In this document: one piece after another, positions 50,023 through 57,941 of the stretch | Position numbering within the stretch: the first letter of the stretch is position 1 | Layout of the letters: each line of letters opens with the position of its first letter | Source: Glycomyces amatae | GTDB taxonomy: Bacteria; Actinomycetota; Actinomycetes; Mycobacteriales; Micromonosporaceae | NCBI RefSeq assembly: GCF_020991375.1 | Contig: NZ_JAJLQZ010000013.1 | Coordinates: forward strand, 97,969-161,968 | Direction: 5' to 3' | Length of the DNA stretch: 64,000 bases | Made by a program: the position numbers and the translations under genes | The notes under the pieces: model-generated | Told to the model about the DNA's origin: nothing | Databases searched by the model: none | The model's input: only the letters and a program-made list of their open reading frames with translations

Positions 50023-50539
50023 GTTCTTCGACTCCTGGGGCGGTCTGCTCCGCGTGGTGGTCCTCGGGCTGTGCGCCTACGTGTCGCTGTTGGCGGTGCT
50101 GCGGCTGTCGGGCAAGCGGACCCTGGCCAAGATGAGCGCCTTCGACCTCGTGGTGACGGTGGCGCTGGGTTCGACTCTGGCCACGATCCTGCTCACCTCC
50201 GATGTGGCGCTGGCCGAGGGCGTCCTGGGCTTCGCGGTGCTGATCGGCGCCCAATTCGTGGTCGCCTGGGCCTCGGTGCGGTGGCGGCGGTTCCGTGAAA
50301 CGGTCGATGCGGCGCCCACGCTGCTGGTGTGGCGGGGGCGGTTCCGCGATCAGGCGCTGCGAAGCCAGCGCGTGACACGCCCCGAGGTGCTGCAGGCGGC
50401 GCGCTCCCGGGGAGTGGGGGACCTGGACCGGGTGGCGGCGGTCGTGCTGGAGGCGGACGGTTCGTTCAGCGTCATCACGTCCGAATCGGCCGGCGACCTC
50501 AGCGCACTCGAGGACGTGCCGGATCTGCCACGGGAATGA
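50021..50539 (+). CDS. DUF421 (YetF-type) membrane protein
   Basis: A 172-aa protein. Three membrane segments (about residues 8-27, 38-60, 64-82) carry the family hallmark VLRLSGKRTLAKMSAFDLVV followed by TVALGSTLATILL. A cytoplasmic domain with a beta-rich stretch (VAAVVLEADGSFSVI) comes after. This is the DUF421/YetF plan. Function in the family is not settled. Divergent and overlapping at the start codon with the 113-aa gene. Confidence 0.87.
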   Translation: MFFDSWGGLLRVVVLGLCAYVSLLAVLRLSGKRTLAKMSAFDLVVTVALGSTLATILLTSDVALAEGVLGFAVLIGAQFVVAWASVRWRRFRETVDAAPTLLVWRGRFRDQALRSQRVTRPEVLQAARSRGVGDLDRVAAVVLEADGSFSVITSESAGDLSALEDVPDLPRE

Positions 50540-50697
50540 CCCGATCTCCTCCTGTGGCCGACGGCCCCCTGGGGTCCAGGAGTCGTGGCGCCACCTTGAC
50601 CTGCAAGGGCTCGTCTCGGGCTCCGGGCCGGAAGCCGCAGGAGCGGCCGTACGGACCGGCCGCGTCGGTGTTCCCGACTCACCCCCCGGTCAGCGGA

Positions 50698-50920
50698 TGA
50701 TCCGAGTCGTCCTCGTGGAACTCGGCGCCGGTGGACCGGCCGGCCCATCCACCAGTTGCCGGGGCTTCGGGGTCGGTGCTCGACCAGTACTCGACCACCG
50801 CGCCGACGAACTCCTCGGCGCTCATCTCGCCGCCGCCGTCGGCGCCTGGTTCGAGACGGACTGACTTCTCATAAGTTTTAAAACGGTCAAAGCATACTTT
50901 CATGTGAATCGAGAACAGAG
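50698..50920 (-). pseudogene. Decayed EF-hand protein gene with conserved upstream region
   Basis: The segment about 50735-50845 encodes MSAEEFVGAVVEYWSSTDPE on the minus strand, matching the C-terminus of the intact EF-hand protein at 39607-40164. The segment 50853-50920 matches that gene's upstream region (TTCGAGAC, CATAA, GTCAAA, CATGCTTTC/CATACTTTC blocks). The middle of the gene, roughly 400 bp with the first two EF-hands, is missing, so this is an internal deletion of a duplicate. The promoter-like part survives. Confidence 0.75.
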
Positions 50921-51020
50921 TCGCGTCGTGCGTCGGGCACGGCGGAGCCCCAGATCGCTCTCGAACGCCTTCACGCGCATCCCGGAGCCGGCGGCGGGCG
51001 GCGTTCCGGAACAAGGAGTC

Positions 51021-52538
51021 TCAGCGCTCCGATGCGGGAATGCGACCGTAGGGGCGCGGGCCGTAGCCGCGCCGGAGACGGGCCTCGGTCTCGCGGTCCA
51101 GCGTCACCTCCACGTTGACACCGGAGTGGTAGCGGTCGCGGACCGTCATCCCCTTGAGCGGGTAGACCCTGGAGAGCCAGAGGCGGCGGACGGCTTCGGT
51201 GCCGACCTCGGTGACGAGTGCTCGGGGCTGGTTGTCGCGGCGTTCGACCACGACCACCGCGGCGCCGTCCTCGACCTCGATCCGAACCCTGCGGACTCCG
51301 CGGCGGTGCTCGCGCAGGTCCCTTTCCAGGTCCTCGAGGAGCCGCGCCTGCCTCGCGTTGACGGGTTTCGCGCCGATTCGCGCCAGTTTCGTGACGCCGG
51401 TGAGCAGCAGCATGACCACGGCCCAGCCGCCTCCGAGCGTGCAACCGGCCATGTCCAGGCCGCCGATGGCGATGAGCCAGACCCAGACGGCCAGGACCGC
51501 CGTCGAGGTCGTCTTCCAGAACACCTTGGGGTACCAGCGCATCCACCAGAACCGAGGCTCGGGCAGGAGGGCGGAGTTCACGACCACCGAGTCGAAGATC
51601 CGGTCGAGCGGTCCGCGTCGGGCCGGGCGGGGCGGGTCGGTCAGATCGGCGAGCAGCTCCTCGGCGCGGCCCAGGGGGGTCGAGGCGTAGAGCGCCTCGA
51701 GTCGCTCGTCGTATTCGGACAGGTCGAGTCTTCCGTCGTCGAGGGCCTTCTTGAGCTGCGCGGCGATGTCCTTGCGCTCGCGATGGCTCGGGAGCCGGTC
51801 GCGGCCGCGCAGGTCCGACAGGAGCCCGGCGAGTTCGCTGTCGAGGGTCGCCTCGACCGCCAGCTCGACGCGGACCTCGCGCTCTTCGAGATCGATCCGG
51901 CCGTCGCCGTAGGCGGCCTCGATTTCGGCCAGCGCCGCCGCCCGTTCGGAGTCGTCCGCGCGAGCGTGCAGTTCGACGGCCAGACCGTCCAGGTCCGCAA
52001 CGCGCTTCACGCGGTCGATCCGCTTCTCGAAGCGGTCGTGGTCGTCGGCTCCGACCCGGCCGTCGGCGACGGCGGTCCGGAGTTCGGCGACGAGCCTGGC
52101 GCGGTCGTCGAAGGCCGCGAGCAGGTCCGCCGGTTCGGCCGCCGGCCAGCCCGGAAGGCCTTTGAGGACCTTGGCGAGCGCCGCATAGGTCGTGCACTCG
52201 ACGAGCTCCTGCACTCGTCTGCCGTGCTCGGCCCCCGTCAACCGCCCGGAGGCGACGCCGTCGCCCAGGAGCTGGAGCGCCAGGTCCCGGTCTTCGCGGC
52301 GGGGGCGGGCGGCAGGGATCCAGTCGCGCCTCCCGCGAGAGGCGGGGAGATCGGCGACCAGGTCGGCGAGTTCGCCGCGGGTCTTGGCGGCGGGAAGGGC
52401 GTCGGCCCGTCGGGCGTGCTCGGCGTCGTCGAGTCGGCCTTCCCCCAGGGCGATATCGAGGATTCGGCGTACCTGGTCACGTTGGGCGTTGGTGCCGCGT
52501 TGCGCGGGAAGCCCGTCGGTGGACCATCCAAGAGTCAT
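51021..52538 (-). CDS. Protein with repeated DUF1707 modules and a membrane hairpin
   Basis: A 505-aa protein. The first 300 residues contain about four DUF1707-type modules (examples RRILDIALGEGRLDDAEHAR; IEAAYGDGRIDLEEREVRVE; LKKALDDGRLDLSEYDERLE), each a short helical unit with the D-G-R-L/I core. A membrane hairpin follows (about 345-395: TAVLAVWVWLIAIGG, WAVVMLLLTGVTKL), then a beta-rich C-terminal domain. ATG 52538 lacks a ribosome binding site, so the start is uncertain or the mRNA is leaderless. Function unknown. Confidence 0.75.
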   Translation of the reverse strand: MTLGWSTDGLPAQRGTNAQRDQVRRILDIALGEGRLDDAEHARRADALPAAKTRGELADLVADLPASRGRRDWIPAARPRREDRDLALQLLGDGVASGRLTGAEHGRRVQELVECTTYAALAKVLKGLPGWPAAEPADLLAAFDDRARLVAELRTAVADGRVGADDHDRFEKRIDRVKRVADLDGLAVELHARADDSERAAALAEIEAAYGDGRIDLEEREVRVELAVEATLDSELAGLLSDLRGRDRLPSHRERKDIAAQLKKALDDGRLDLSEYDERLEALYASTPLGRAEELLADLTDPPRPARRGPLDRIFDSVVVNSALLPEPRFWWMRWYPKVFWKTTSTAVLAVWVWLIAIGGLDMAGCTLGGGWAVVMLLLTGVTKLARIGAKPVNARQARLLEDLERDLREHRRGVRRVRIEVEDGAAVVVVERRDNQPRALVTEVGTEAVRRLWLSRVYPLKGMTVRDRYHSGVNVEVTLDRETEARLRRGYGPRPYGRIPASER

Positions 52539-52731
52539 GAGACGCGATTCTAGTTCTGATGCGAACGAGGCCTTCGATGGAGCGGCGCGCGGTACTCGGT
52601 GCGCTCGGCATCGGAGGGGAGGCCCCGCCCCCATGATGGGGTCTGACGTTGCAGCGGTGTCCGTTCCCGGGCACCTGCTCGAGCCGTGTCCGGAGGCCGG
52701 GGCGTTGGGCCTGAGGGCATATGGTGACCGC

Positions 52732-53553
52732 ATGCATCTGGACGAGGGCCGAAGGGCGGCCGCGGCGGGGGACTGGCTGGCCGCCGGGCACGCCTTCGTC
52801 CGTGCCGCCGCAGAAGGCGGCACGGAAGGCGCCGAGCTGGCGGTTCACGCGGCTGCCGAGCTCGTGCCGCTGGCGGAGGGCGGATCCGCGGAGGCCGCCG
52901 CGCTGCTCGCGGGGATTCACCTCGAGCACTCCGACGAGACCGCCCTGCCCACGGCCCTGAAGTACGCTCGCGCAGCGGCCGAGGCGGGGGTCCCGGCGGG
53001 ACAACGCGTCTACGGTCACATGCTGGCCCAGGGCCTCGGTGTCGAAGCCGACCGCGCGCATGCCGCCGAGCTGTTCCGCGCCGCCGCCGACGGCGGGGAC
53101 GCCTACGGCGCCTTCAACCTCGCCCAGCTGGTCGGCGACCCCGAGGAGTCCATGCGCTTGCTGGCGGCCGCCGCGCAAGGGGGCGTCGTGCTCGCGGGCG
53201 CGGTCCTCGCCGACCGGCTGTCGGGGCTGGACCGCGACGAGGAGGCGCTGGGCTGGTACGTCTGGGCGGCCGAGCGCGGGCACACGGGGGCGATGCACGC
53301 GGCCGCCTGCTGGTACCGCGACGGGTTCGGCAGCGCGCCGGATCCGGTGCAGGCGGTGCGCTGGTGGTTCACCATGCTCGCGCACGGTGAGGGGGACGGC
53401 GTCCATGACGCGATAGCACTGGCCAGGTCCGGGGCGCTGGACGAGCGTCAGATCCGCGAAGCCGGACGTCTCGCCGGAACCCCCGCATCGGCGGAGGCCC
53501 TCATCGACACCGTCTCGTCCCCGGAGCCCGAGCCGCCGACGCAACGCGGGTAG
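52732..53553 (+). CDS. Sel1-like repeat protein
   Basis: A 273-aa all-helical protein with Sel1-like (SLR) repeats: KYARAAAEAGVPAGQRVYGH, LFRAAADGGDAYGAFNLAQL, WYVWAAERGHTGAMHAAACW and WYRDGFG. Such repeats form a superhelix for protein binding. The start was set at ATG 52732 where coding-like sequence begins; an in-frame ATG at 52634 has a GGGGAGG upstream and cannot be excluded. Divergent from the DUF1707 gene. Confidence 0.75.
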   Translation: MHLDEGRRAAAAGDWLAAGHAFVRAAAEGGTEGAELAVHAAAELVPLAEGGSAEAAALLAGIHLEHSDETALPTALKYARAAAEAGVPAGQRVYGHMLAQGLGVEADRAHAAELFRAAADGGDAYGAFNLAQLVGDPEESMRLLAAAAQGGVVLAGAVLADRLSGLDRDEEALGWYVWAAERGHTGAMHAAACWYRDGFGSAPDPVQAVRWWFTMLAHGEGDGVHDAIALARSGALDERQIREAGRLAGTPASAEALIDTVSSPEPEPPTQRG

Positions 53554-53684
53554 GCCGTCACGCCCGCCGAAACGACTGTGCGATACGGGAGCCGGATGAT
53601 CCGCGTTCGCGGACAAAGCCGGTGCGGGCCGAACCCTGGATGTGGGAAGGTCGCAGTGCCCTCTTTTCGAACGGAACCAGTGCG

Positions 53685-54071
53685 ATGACCGACCTGAACA
53701 CCATGACCCTCTGGCGCCCATGCGGACCGGCCGAGCTAGCCCTGGTCCGCGAGTCGGGCTGGACCGCCTGGCCGCCGCGCCTCCCTGAGCAGCCGATCTT
53801 CTACCCCGTCCTCAATGAGGACTACGCGGTGAAGATCGCCCGCGACTGGAACGCGCCCCGCGACGGCGTCGGCTACGTGACCCGCTTCGAACTCGACCGC
53901 GCCTTCGCTCAGCGATACCCGGTCCAGCAGGCCGGCGGCGAGACCATCCTCGAACTCTGGGTCCCGGCCGAGGAGCTCGAGGAGTTCAACCGCCACATCA
54001 TCGGCCCGATCGAAGTCGTAGGCGAGTATCAGGCCGCCGATGCGTCCGTAGAGGAGACGAGGCCGAGATGA
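53685..54071 (+). CDS. Small protein of the 'ADP-ribosylation/crystallin J1'-labelled group
   Basis: A 128-aa protein: TMTLWRPCGPAELALVRESG, PPRLPEQPIFYPVLNEDYAV, WVPAEELEEFNRHIIGPIEV. I recognise this as a widespread short family often labelled 'ADP-ribosylation/crystallin J1', though the label is historical and the activity unproven. Conserved Arg, Tyr and Glu residues (YVTRFE; PAEELEEFN) could fit an ADP-ribosyltransferase-like pocket. ATG 53685; ends in an ATGA overlap with the next gene, so the two work together. Confidence 0.7.
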   Translation: MTDLNTMTLWRPCGPAELALVRESGWTAWPPRLPEQPIFYPVLNEDYAVKIARDWNAPRDGVGYVTRFELDRAFAQRYPVQQAGGETILELWVPAEELEEFNRHIIGPIEVVGEYQAADASVEETRPR

Positions 54072-54499
54072 ACCGCGTCGAATTCGACATCGCGGCGGAC
54101 GACGAACCGCACCTGGAGATCAAGATCGACGGAGTGCCGCTCGAAGCGATCGCCAGGCGAGCCGAGCTGCCTTCGGCCAGAGCCGACCGGCAGGAGCGTC
54201 TGGCCGGGGCCTACAGCGGGTTGACTTGCCTGGAGGCGGTTCGCTGGCCCAGTCGGCACTTCCTCGGTGATCCGGCACTGCCCGGAGACCGGTCTGACGA
54301 GACCGTGCTGCTCGGCTGCGGCTGCGGTGATTGGGGCTGCTGGCCGCTGTTCGCGAAGGTCGACGTCTTGGAAGCGACGGTGACATGGCGTGCCTTCAGG
54401 AACGGACACCGGCCCGCCTGGGACCTGAGCGACCTCGGACCGTTCGAGTTCGACCGCGGCCGATACGAGTCGGCCCTGCGAACGACAGCCGAGGCATGA
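54068..54499 (+). CDS. Conserved hypothetical protein with CGCGDWGCWPL motif
   Basis: A 143-aa protein: FDIAADDEPHLEIKIDGVPL, a helix, then LLGCGCGDWGCWPLFAKVDV and VTWRAFRNGHRPAWDLSDLG. The clustered cysteines C-x-C-x-x-x-x-C are a fixed feature of a family common in actinobacteria, and may bind metal or be structural. It overlaps the preceding gene by 4 bp. Function unknown. Confidence 0.75.
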   Translation: MNRVEFDIAADDEPHLEIKIDGVPLEAIARRAELPSARADRQERLAGAYSGLTCLEAVRWPSRHFLGDPALPGDRSDETVLLGCGCGDWGCWPLFAKVDVLEATVTWRAFRNGHRPAWDLSDLGPFEFDRGRYESALRTTAEA

Positions 54500-54527
54500 T
54501 CCTCAGCCCTCGGTCGTATGAAACGCG

Positions 54528-54557
54528 ATAGGCCCAGACCTTGCGATCGGGGCCTAT
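54528..54557. terminator. Hairpin after the 143-aa protein gene
   Basis: ATAGGCCC and GGGCCTAT pair around a 14-nt loop, 28 nt after the stop. Probable terminator; the 44-bp repeat follows directly. Confidence 0.5.
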
Positions 54558-54560
54558 CTG

Positions 54561-54604
54561 TCTGCAGGGATCATCGAGGCATACGGGAACCTGTACTTGC
54601 AGGT
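54561..54604 (+). repeat. 44-bp imperfect repeat, copy 1
   Basis: Begins TCTGCAGG and contains TCATCGA and GGGAAC; about 35 of 44 bases match copy 2 at 56197-56240. It lies 34 bp beyond the 3' end of the first DUF4143 gene, right after a hairpin, as copy 2 does. Confidence 0.6.
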
Positions 54605-54638
54605 CGCGACAGTGCGAACCCGATGGGGACCGTTCGGC

Positions 54639-55892
54639 CTACGTCGCGGGCGGACGAGACCAGAGAGCGGCGATCGGAGCTGCGATCAGCCGGTCGCCGA
54701 GGGCGAATGAGCGTGGACCGGTGTGAAGGACCGCGCCTCCGAGGAATCGGTCGCCGAGCTCGTCGCGAAGCCACGCCAGATGGCGCGCGTCCCTCGTTGA
54801 GACCGCCGCCGCCGATTTGAACTCGAATCCGAACACGGCCCCATCAGGGTATTCGGCGAGCAGATCGATCTCATGTCGCTGCTCGGCGGTTCGAAGGTGA
54901 TAGAGCGTGGGGTCCGACTCGGAAAGCCTGGCTTCGGCGCGCAGCTGACTGACCGTGAACGTATCGAGCAGGCGTCCCAGCAGGTCGCCGTCGCGGCGAA
55001 GGCCAGCACGATCCACTTGCAGGATCGCGCAGGCGAGGCCGGGATCGATGATGTAGCGCTTCGGGGCTTTGACCAGGCGCTTGAGCCGGTTGTTCCACCA
55101 CGCGGGCATTTCATCGACGATGAGGAGGCTCTGCATCAGGCGGTCGTACTCACGGGCGGTCCGAGCGTCGATGCCGGCTGCCTCGTACAAGCTCTTCGCG
55201 GTCGGGACGCCTGCGGAGTTGAGGCAGAGCACTTGGAGGTAGCGGCGGAGCCGCAGCGGGTCGCGGCCGCTGTCGAGCAGTTCGGCGTCCCGCCTGACGA
55301 CCTGATCGACGTAGGCGCGGAGCCAGCGCCGCCGCAACGGCTCGGACGGTGCGAGGACCGCGTCGGGATAGCCGCCGCGCAGCGTGAAGTCGAGATAGTC
55401 GTTCAGAGCGAGGTCGGTGGCCGGGCCGCGAAGCGCCTCGATCGATTCGGCGCGGATGCGATCGAAGAGCGGTTCGACGTCGGCTCCGCCCTCGATCTCT
55501 CTCTGCATGAGTCCGAACATCTCGACTCGGATCGCGCGCCCCGTCAACGGCCAGCCCTCGGCATCGAGATCCGATCGGACAGAACCGGTGATCAGATAGG
55601 AGCCCGGTCCCGGGCGCGAGTCCACGGCCCGCTTGACGGCGCCCAGCACTCCCGGTACCTCCTGCCACTCGTCAAGGAGCACCGGCCGGGGCTCCTGAAG
55701 CGCTCCATCGGGATCCGCCTTCACCGCCGTGGCTTCCGCCTCGCGGTCCAGGCGGATCCGTGTCCGGGCGTATCGACTGGCGGTCGTGGTCTTGCCGCAA
55801 GCCCGCGGTCCGACCACGAGCATGGCCGGGAAGCCCTCGAGAAGTTCGGTGATGAGGCGGTCTGCGGCCCTTGGGACATAAGCGCTGCTCAA
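54639..55892 (-). CDS. AAA-type ATPase with DUF4143 domain (first copy)
   Basis: A 417-aa protein. P-loop VVGPRACGKTTTASRYA (about residue 30), Walker B VLLDEWQEVPG, sensor LITGSVRSD, and a DUF4143 C-terminal half with a nuclease-like E-x-K (FGFEFKSAAAVS). Proteins of this kind are ATPases with an endonuclease-like fold, of unsettled role. The best start is TTG 55892: on the minus strand TTGAAA-15 bp-TATTCT ends about 6 nt before it, so the mRNA may be leaderless. A related ATPase lies at 56404-57669. Confidence 0.82.
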   Translation of the reverse strand: MSSAYVPRAADRLITELLEGFPAMLVVGPRACGKTTTASRYARTRIRLDREAEATAVKADPDGALQEPRPVLLDEWQEVPGVLGAVKRAVDSRPGPGSYLITGSVRSDLDAEGWPLTGRAIRVEMFGLMQREIEGGADVEPLFDRIRAESIEALRGPATDLALNDYLDFTLRGGYPDAVLAPSEPLRRRWLRAYVDQVVRRDAELLDSGRDPLRLRRYLQVLCLNSAGVPTAKSLYEAAGIDARTAREYDRLMQSLLIVDEMPAWWNNRLKRLVKAPKRYIIDPGLACAILQVDRAGLRRDGDLLGRLLDTFTVSQLRAEARLSESDPTLYHLRTAEQRHEIDLLAEYPDGAVFGFEFKSAAAVSTRDARHLAWLRDELGDRFLGGAVLHTGPRSFALGDRLIAAPIAALWSRPPAT

Positions 55893-56157
55893 GCCAGTAG
55901 AATACCAAGTTCGCACAGGTTTCAACGCTAATCTTGCACGTGTCGCAATGCAAATTCTGCGCACCGTCTTCCGCTCAAGGACTGGCCGTCGCCTCGTGCG
56001 TCGGGATTCAGAGATCCGTGCTCGCCGACGGCATCGAGTGAACCTGCTGTCGCAGGGTGAGGGTGTGCACTGGGCGCTGGAACGTGACGAAGCCATACCG
56101 CGAATCGATACATGGCATGGATCTGTTCGTGTCGTTGAGCTGAACGGGTGAGGCAAT

Positions 56158-56185
56158 CGAGCCGCAGCCCGGAGGCTGCGGCTCG
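56158..56185. terminator. Hairpin before repeat copy 2
   Basis: CGAGCCGCAGCC pairs perfectly with GGCTGCGGCTCG, loop CGGA, followed by AATAAAAT. No gene clearly reads into it, so its role is unclear. Confidence 0.6.
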
Positions 56186-56196
56186 AATAAAATCCA

Positions 56197-56240
56197 TCTG
56201 CAGGCCTCATCGAAGCCTATGGGAACTTGTTTTCGCAGGT
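56197..56240 (+). repeat. 44-bp imperfect repeat, copy 2
   Basis: Same element as 54561-54604, about 80 percent identical, again directly after a hairpin. A weak third trace (ATTGAAGCCCACGGCAACTT) is seen near 57687 after the second ATPase gene. Confidence 0.6.
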
Positions 56241-56403
56241 AGAGGCGGTATATGCCCGCATGGCGGGTCAGACTGGTCGGAAGACGGGAAATGCGACCGG
56301 TACCGGCCACGGCTGAACTCAGGACAGCATCACGGCAAAGTTATGACTGTAGCGTCGGCGAATCTGTTATTATGGTCGTTGATCCGTCTGGTATCGTCAC
56401 CGC

Positions 56404-57669
56404 ATGCCGAACCTGCTGCCCCGTCGGGCGCTCACCCATCTGAACGAGCGCGTCGACGTGTTTCGAGCGGTCGTGGTCGGTGGTCCTCGGCAAGCGGGAA
56501 AGACCACGCTGCTGCGACAGCTGCATGCTGAACGAGGCGGGACCTTCGCGACACTCGATGATCCGACCGTTCTCCAGACGGTCCGGGCCGACCCGTCGGG
56601 ATTCGCTGGATATGGTTCGGCGCCGCGGATCTTCGACGAGGTCCAACGCGGTGGCGATGATCTTCTGCTCGCGGTCAAGCGGCTCATGGATCTCGACGAT
56701 GCGCCCGGCCAGTTCGTGTTGTCGGGCTCGACGCGGTTTCTGACGGTACCGACATTGTCAGAGTCACTGGCGGGGCGAGCGGTGTTCGTCGACCTCTGGC
56801 CGTTGAGCGCCGCCGAGCGGACGAGGTCAGAGGTCGATGCGCCCGCGCTCCTGTTCGATCGGGAGCGACTGTTGCAATCGACTCCGGTATCGCAATGGGG
56901 CAGGAGCGACTACTTCAAACTCATCTGCGAGGGAGGCTATCCGGAGGCGATCCGAATCCGGTCCGAATCGCTTCGCGCGGACTGGTTCGACAGCTATGTT
57001 TCCACGGTGGTGCTGCGGGACGTCGCGGAGTTCGCAGACATTCGCCATGCCAACCTGGTGCCGCAGCTCCTGCGCTTGGTCGCCGCGCGTAGCGGGTCGA
57101 ACCTGGTGTTCTCCGACCTCGCCAAGAGCCTCGAACTCAACCACGCCACCGTCCGCGACTATCTCGGCTATCTCGACATCGTCTACCTGACCGCGAAACT
57201 GCCGACATGGTCGACCAACCTGACCTCGAAGCTCATCAAGACCCCGAAGGCCTACGTCACCGACTCGGGTCTGACGGCATCACTGCTCGGAGCCGACCTG
57301 GCCTCGGTGTCCGCCCCTGGACACCCGCTCGCAGGGCCGCTGGTGGAGACCTTCGTGTTCGCCGAGCTGACCCGGCAGCTGACGGTGAGCGCGATCAGGG
57401 CCGGGCTGCACTTCTACCGCGACCGGGACGGCCGCGAGATCGACTTCGTGCTCGAACGCAGAGACGGAGCGGTAGTGGCCATCGAGGTCAAGGCCTCGGC
57501 GACGGTGCGGTCCGACTCGTTCAAGCACCTCCATTGGCTCCGTGATCGACTCGGTGACCGGTTCCACGCGGGCTATGTCCTCTACCTGGGCGAGGAGCTG
57601 AGGCCGTTCGGACCTGACATGGCAGCCGTTCCCCTCTCCGCGCTCTGGAGCGGGGAGCCCCTGCCGTGA
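56404..57669 (+). CDS. AAA-type ATPase with DUF4143 domain (second copy)
   Basis: A 421-aa protein. P-loop VVGGPRQAGKTTLLRQL (about residue 25), Walker B APRIFDEVQRGG, FVLSGSTRFLTVP, helical linker, and a DUF4143 part with YLGYLDIVYLTAKLPTWSTN, KAYVTDSGLTASLLG and the E-x-K pair in FVLERRDGAVVAIEVKASAT. It is more canonical than the first copy and only distantly similar to it. ATG 56404 follows CACCGC without a ribosome binding site. Role in the cell unknown; both genes may derive from mobile or conflict elements. Confidence 0.85.
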   Translation: MPNLLPRRALTHLNERVDVFRAVVVGGPRQAGKTTLLRQLHAERGGTFATLDDPTVLQTVRADPSGFAGYGSAPRIFDEVQRGGDDLLLAVKRLMDLDDAPGQFVLSGSTRFLTVPTLSESLAGRAVFVDLWPLSAAERTRSEVDAPALLFDRERLLQSTPVSQWGRSDYFKLICEGGYPEAIRIRSESLRADWFDSYVSTVVLRDVAEFADIRHANLVPQLLRLVAARSGSNLVFSDLAKSLELNHATVRDYLGYLDIVYLTAKLPTWSTNLTSKLIKTPKAYVTDSGLTASLLGADLASVSAPGHPLAGPLVETFVFAELTRQLTVSAIRAGLHFYRDRDGREIDFVLERRDGAVVAIEVKASATVRSDSFKHLHWLRDRLGDRFHAGYVLYLGEELRPFGPDMAAVPLSALWSGEPLP

Positions 57670-57732
57670 CCGCCGCTTCGACGTATTGAAGCCCACGGCA
57701 ACTTGGGACGCCCGGCAACTCGAACAGGGAAA

Positions 57733-57770
57733 GCGAAGGGCCCCTCCGACGTATCGGAGAGGCCCTTCGC
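57733..57770. terminator. Terminator between DUF4143 gene and tRNA-Trp
   Basis: GCGAAGGGCC pairs with GGCCCTTCGC and CTCCGA with TCGGAG, loop CGTA. On the minus strand it starts 9 nt after the tRNA 3' end and is followed by TTTCCC, a good tRNA terminator. It can also end the plus-strand ATPase transcript. Confidence 0.75.
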
Positions 57771-57778
57771 ACAATCTG

Positions 57779-57851
57779 CAGGAGTGACAGGACTCGAACC
57801 TGCAACCCTCGGTTTTGGAGACCGATGCGCTACCAATTGCGCCACACTCCT
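57779..57851 (-). tRNA. tRNA-Trp (anticodon CCA)
   Basis: 73 nt on the minus strand. The acceptor stem is AGGAGTG/CACTCCT with discriminator G. The D arm contains GCGCAATTGGTAGCGC, the anticodon arm ATCGGTCTCCAAAACCGA with CCA, and the T arm contains GGTTCGAGTCC. The 3' CCA is not fully encoded. All stems pair. Confidence 0.95.
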
Positions 57852-57941
57852 CCGCCCGTCCGGTCGCCCGGCCTGGCCGCAACTATCTTACGTGCCGCTT
57901 CCAGGCCGGTGCAACCGGGTTGGCGTGGGCGTCGTCGCCGG

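Larger units (their letters stand above)
55893..56403. other. Spacer between two divergent DUF4143 genes
   Basis: 511 bp, less GC-rich than the surroundings. It holds the promoter of the first ATPase gene, a 12-bp hairpin (56158-56185), the second 44-bp repeat copy (56197-56240), and an AT-rich promoter-like stretch near 56335-56400 for the second ATPase gene. Short open frames here have no ribosome binding site or family resemblance. Confidence 0.5.

Noticed and set aside
55948..56151. 67-codon plus-strand ORF between the DUF4143 genes
   Set aside because: No ribosome binding site, very Arg-rich, and no resemblance to a family.
57720..57860. tRNA-Trp as an integration site
   Set aside because: No second copy of the tRNA 3' end and no integrase are visible nearby.
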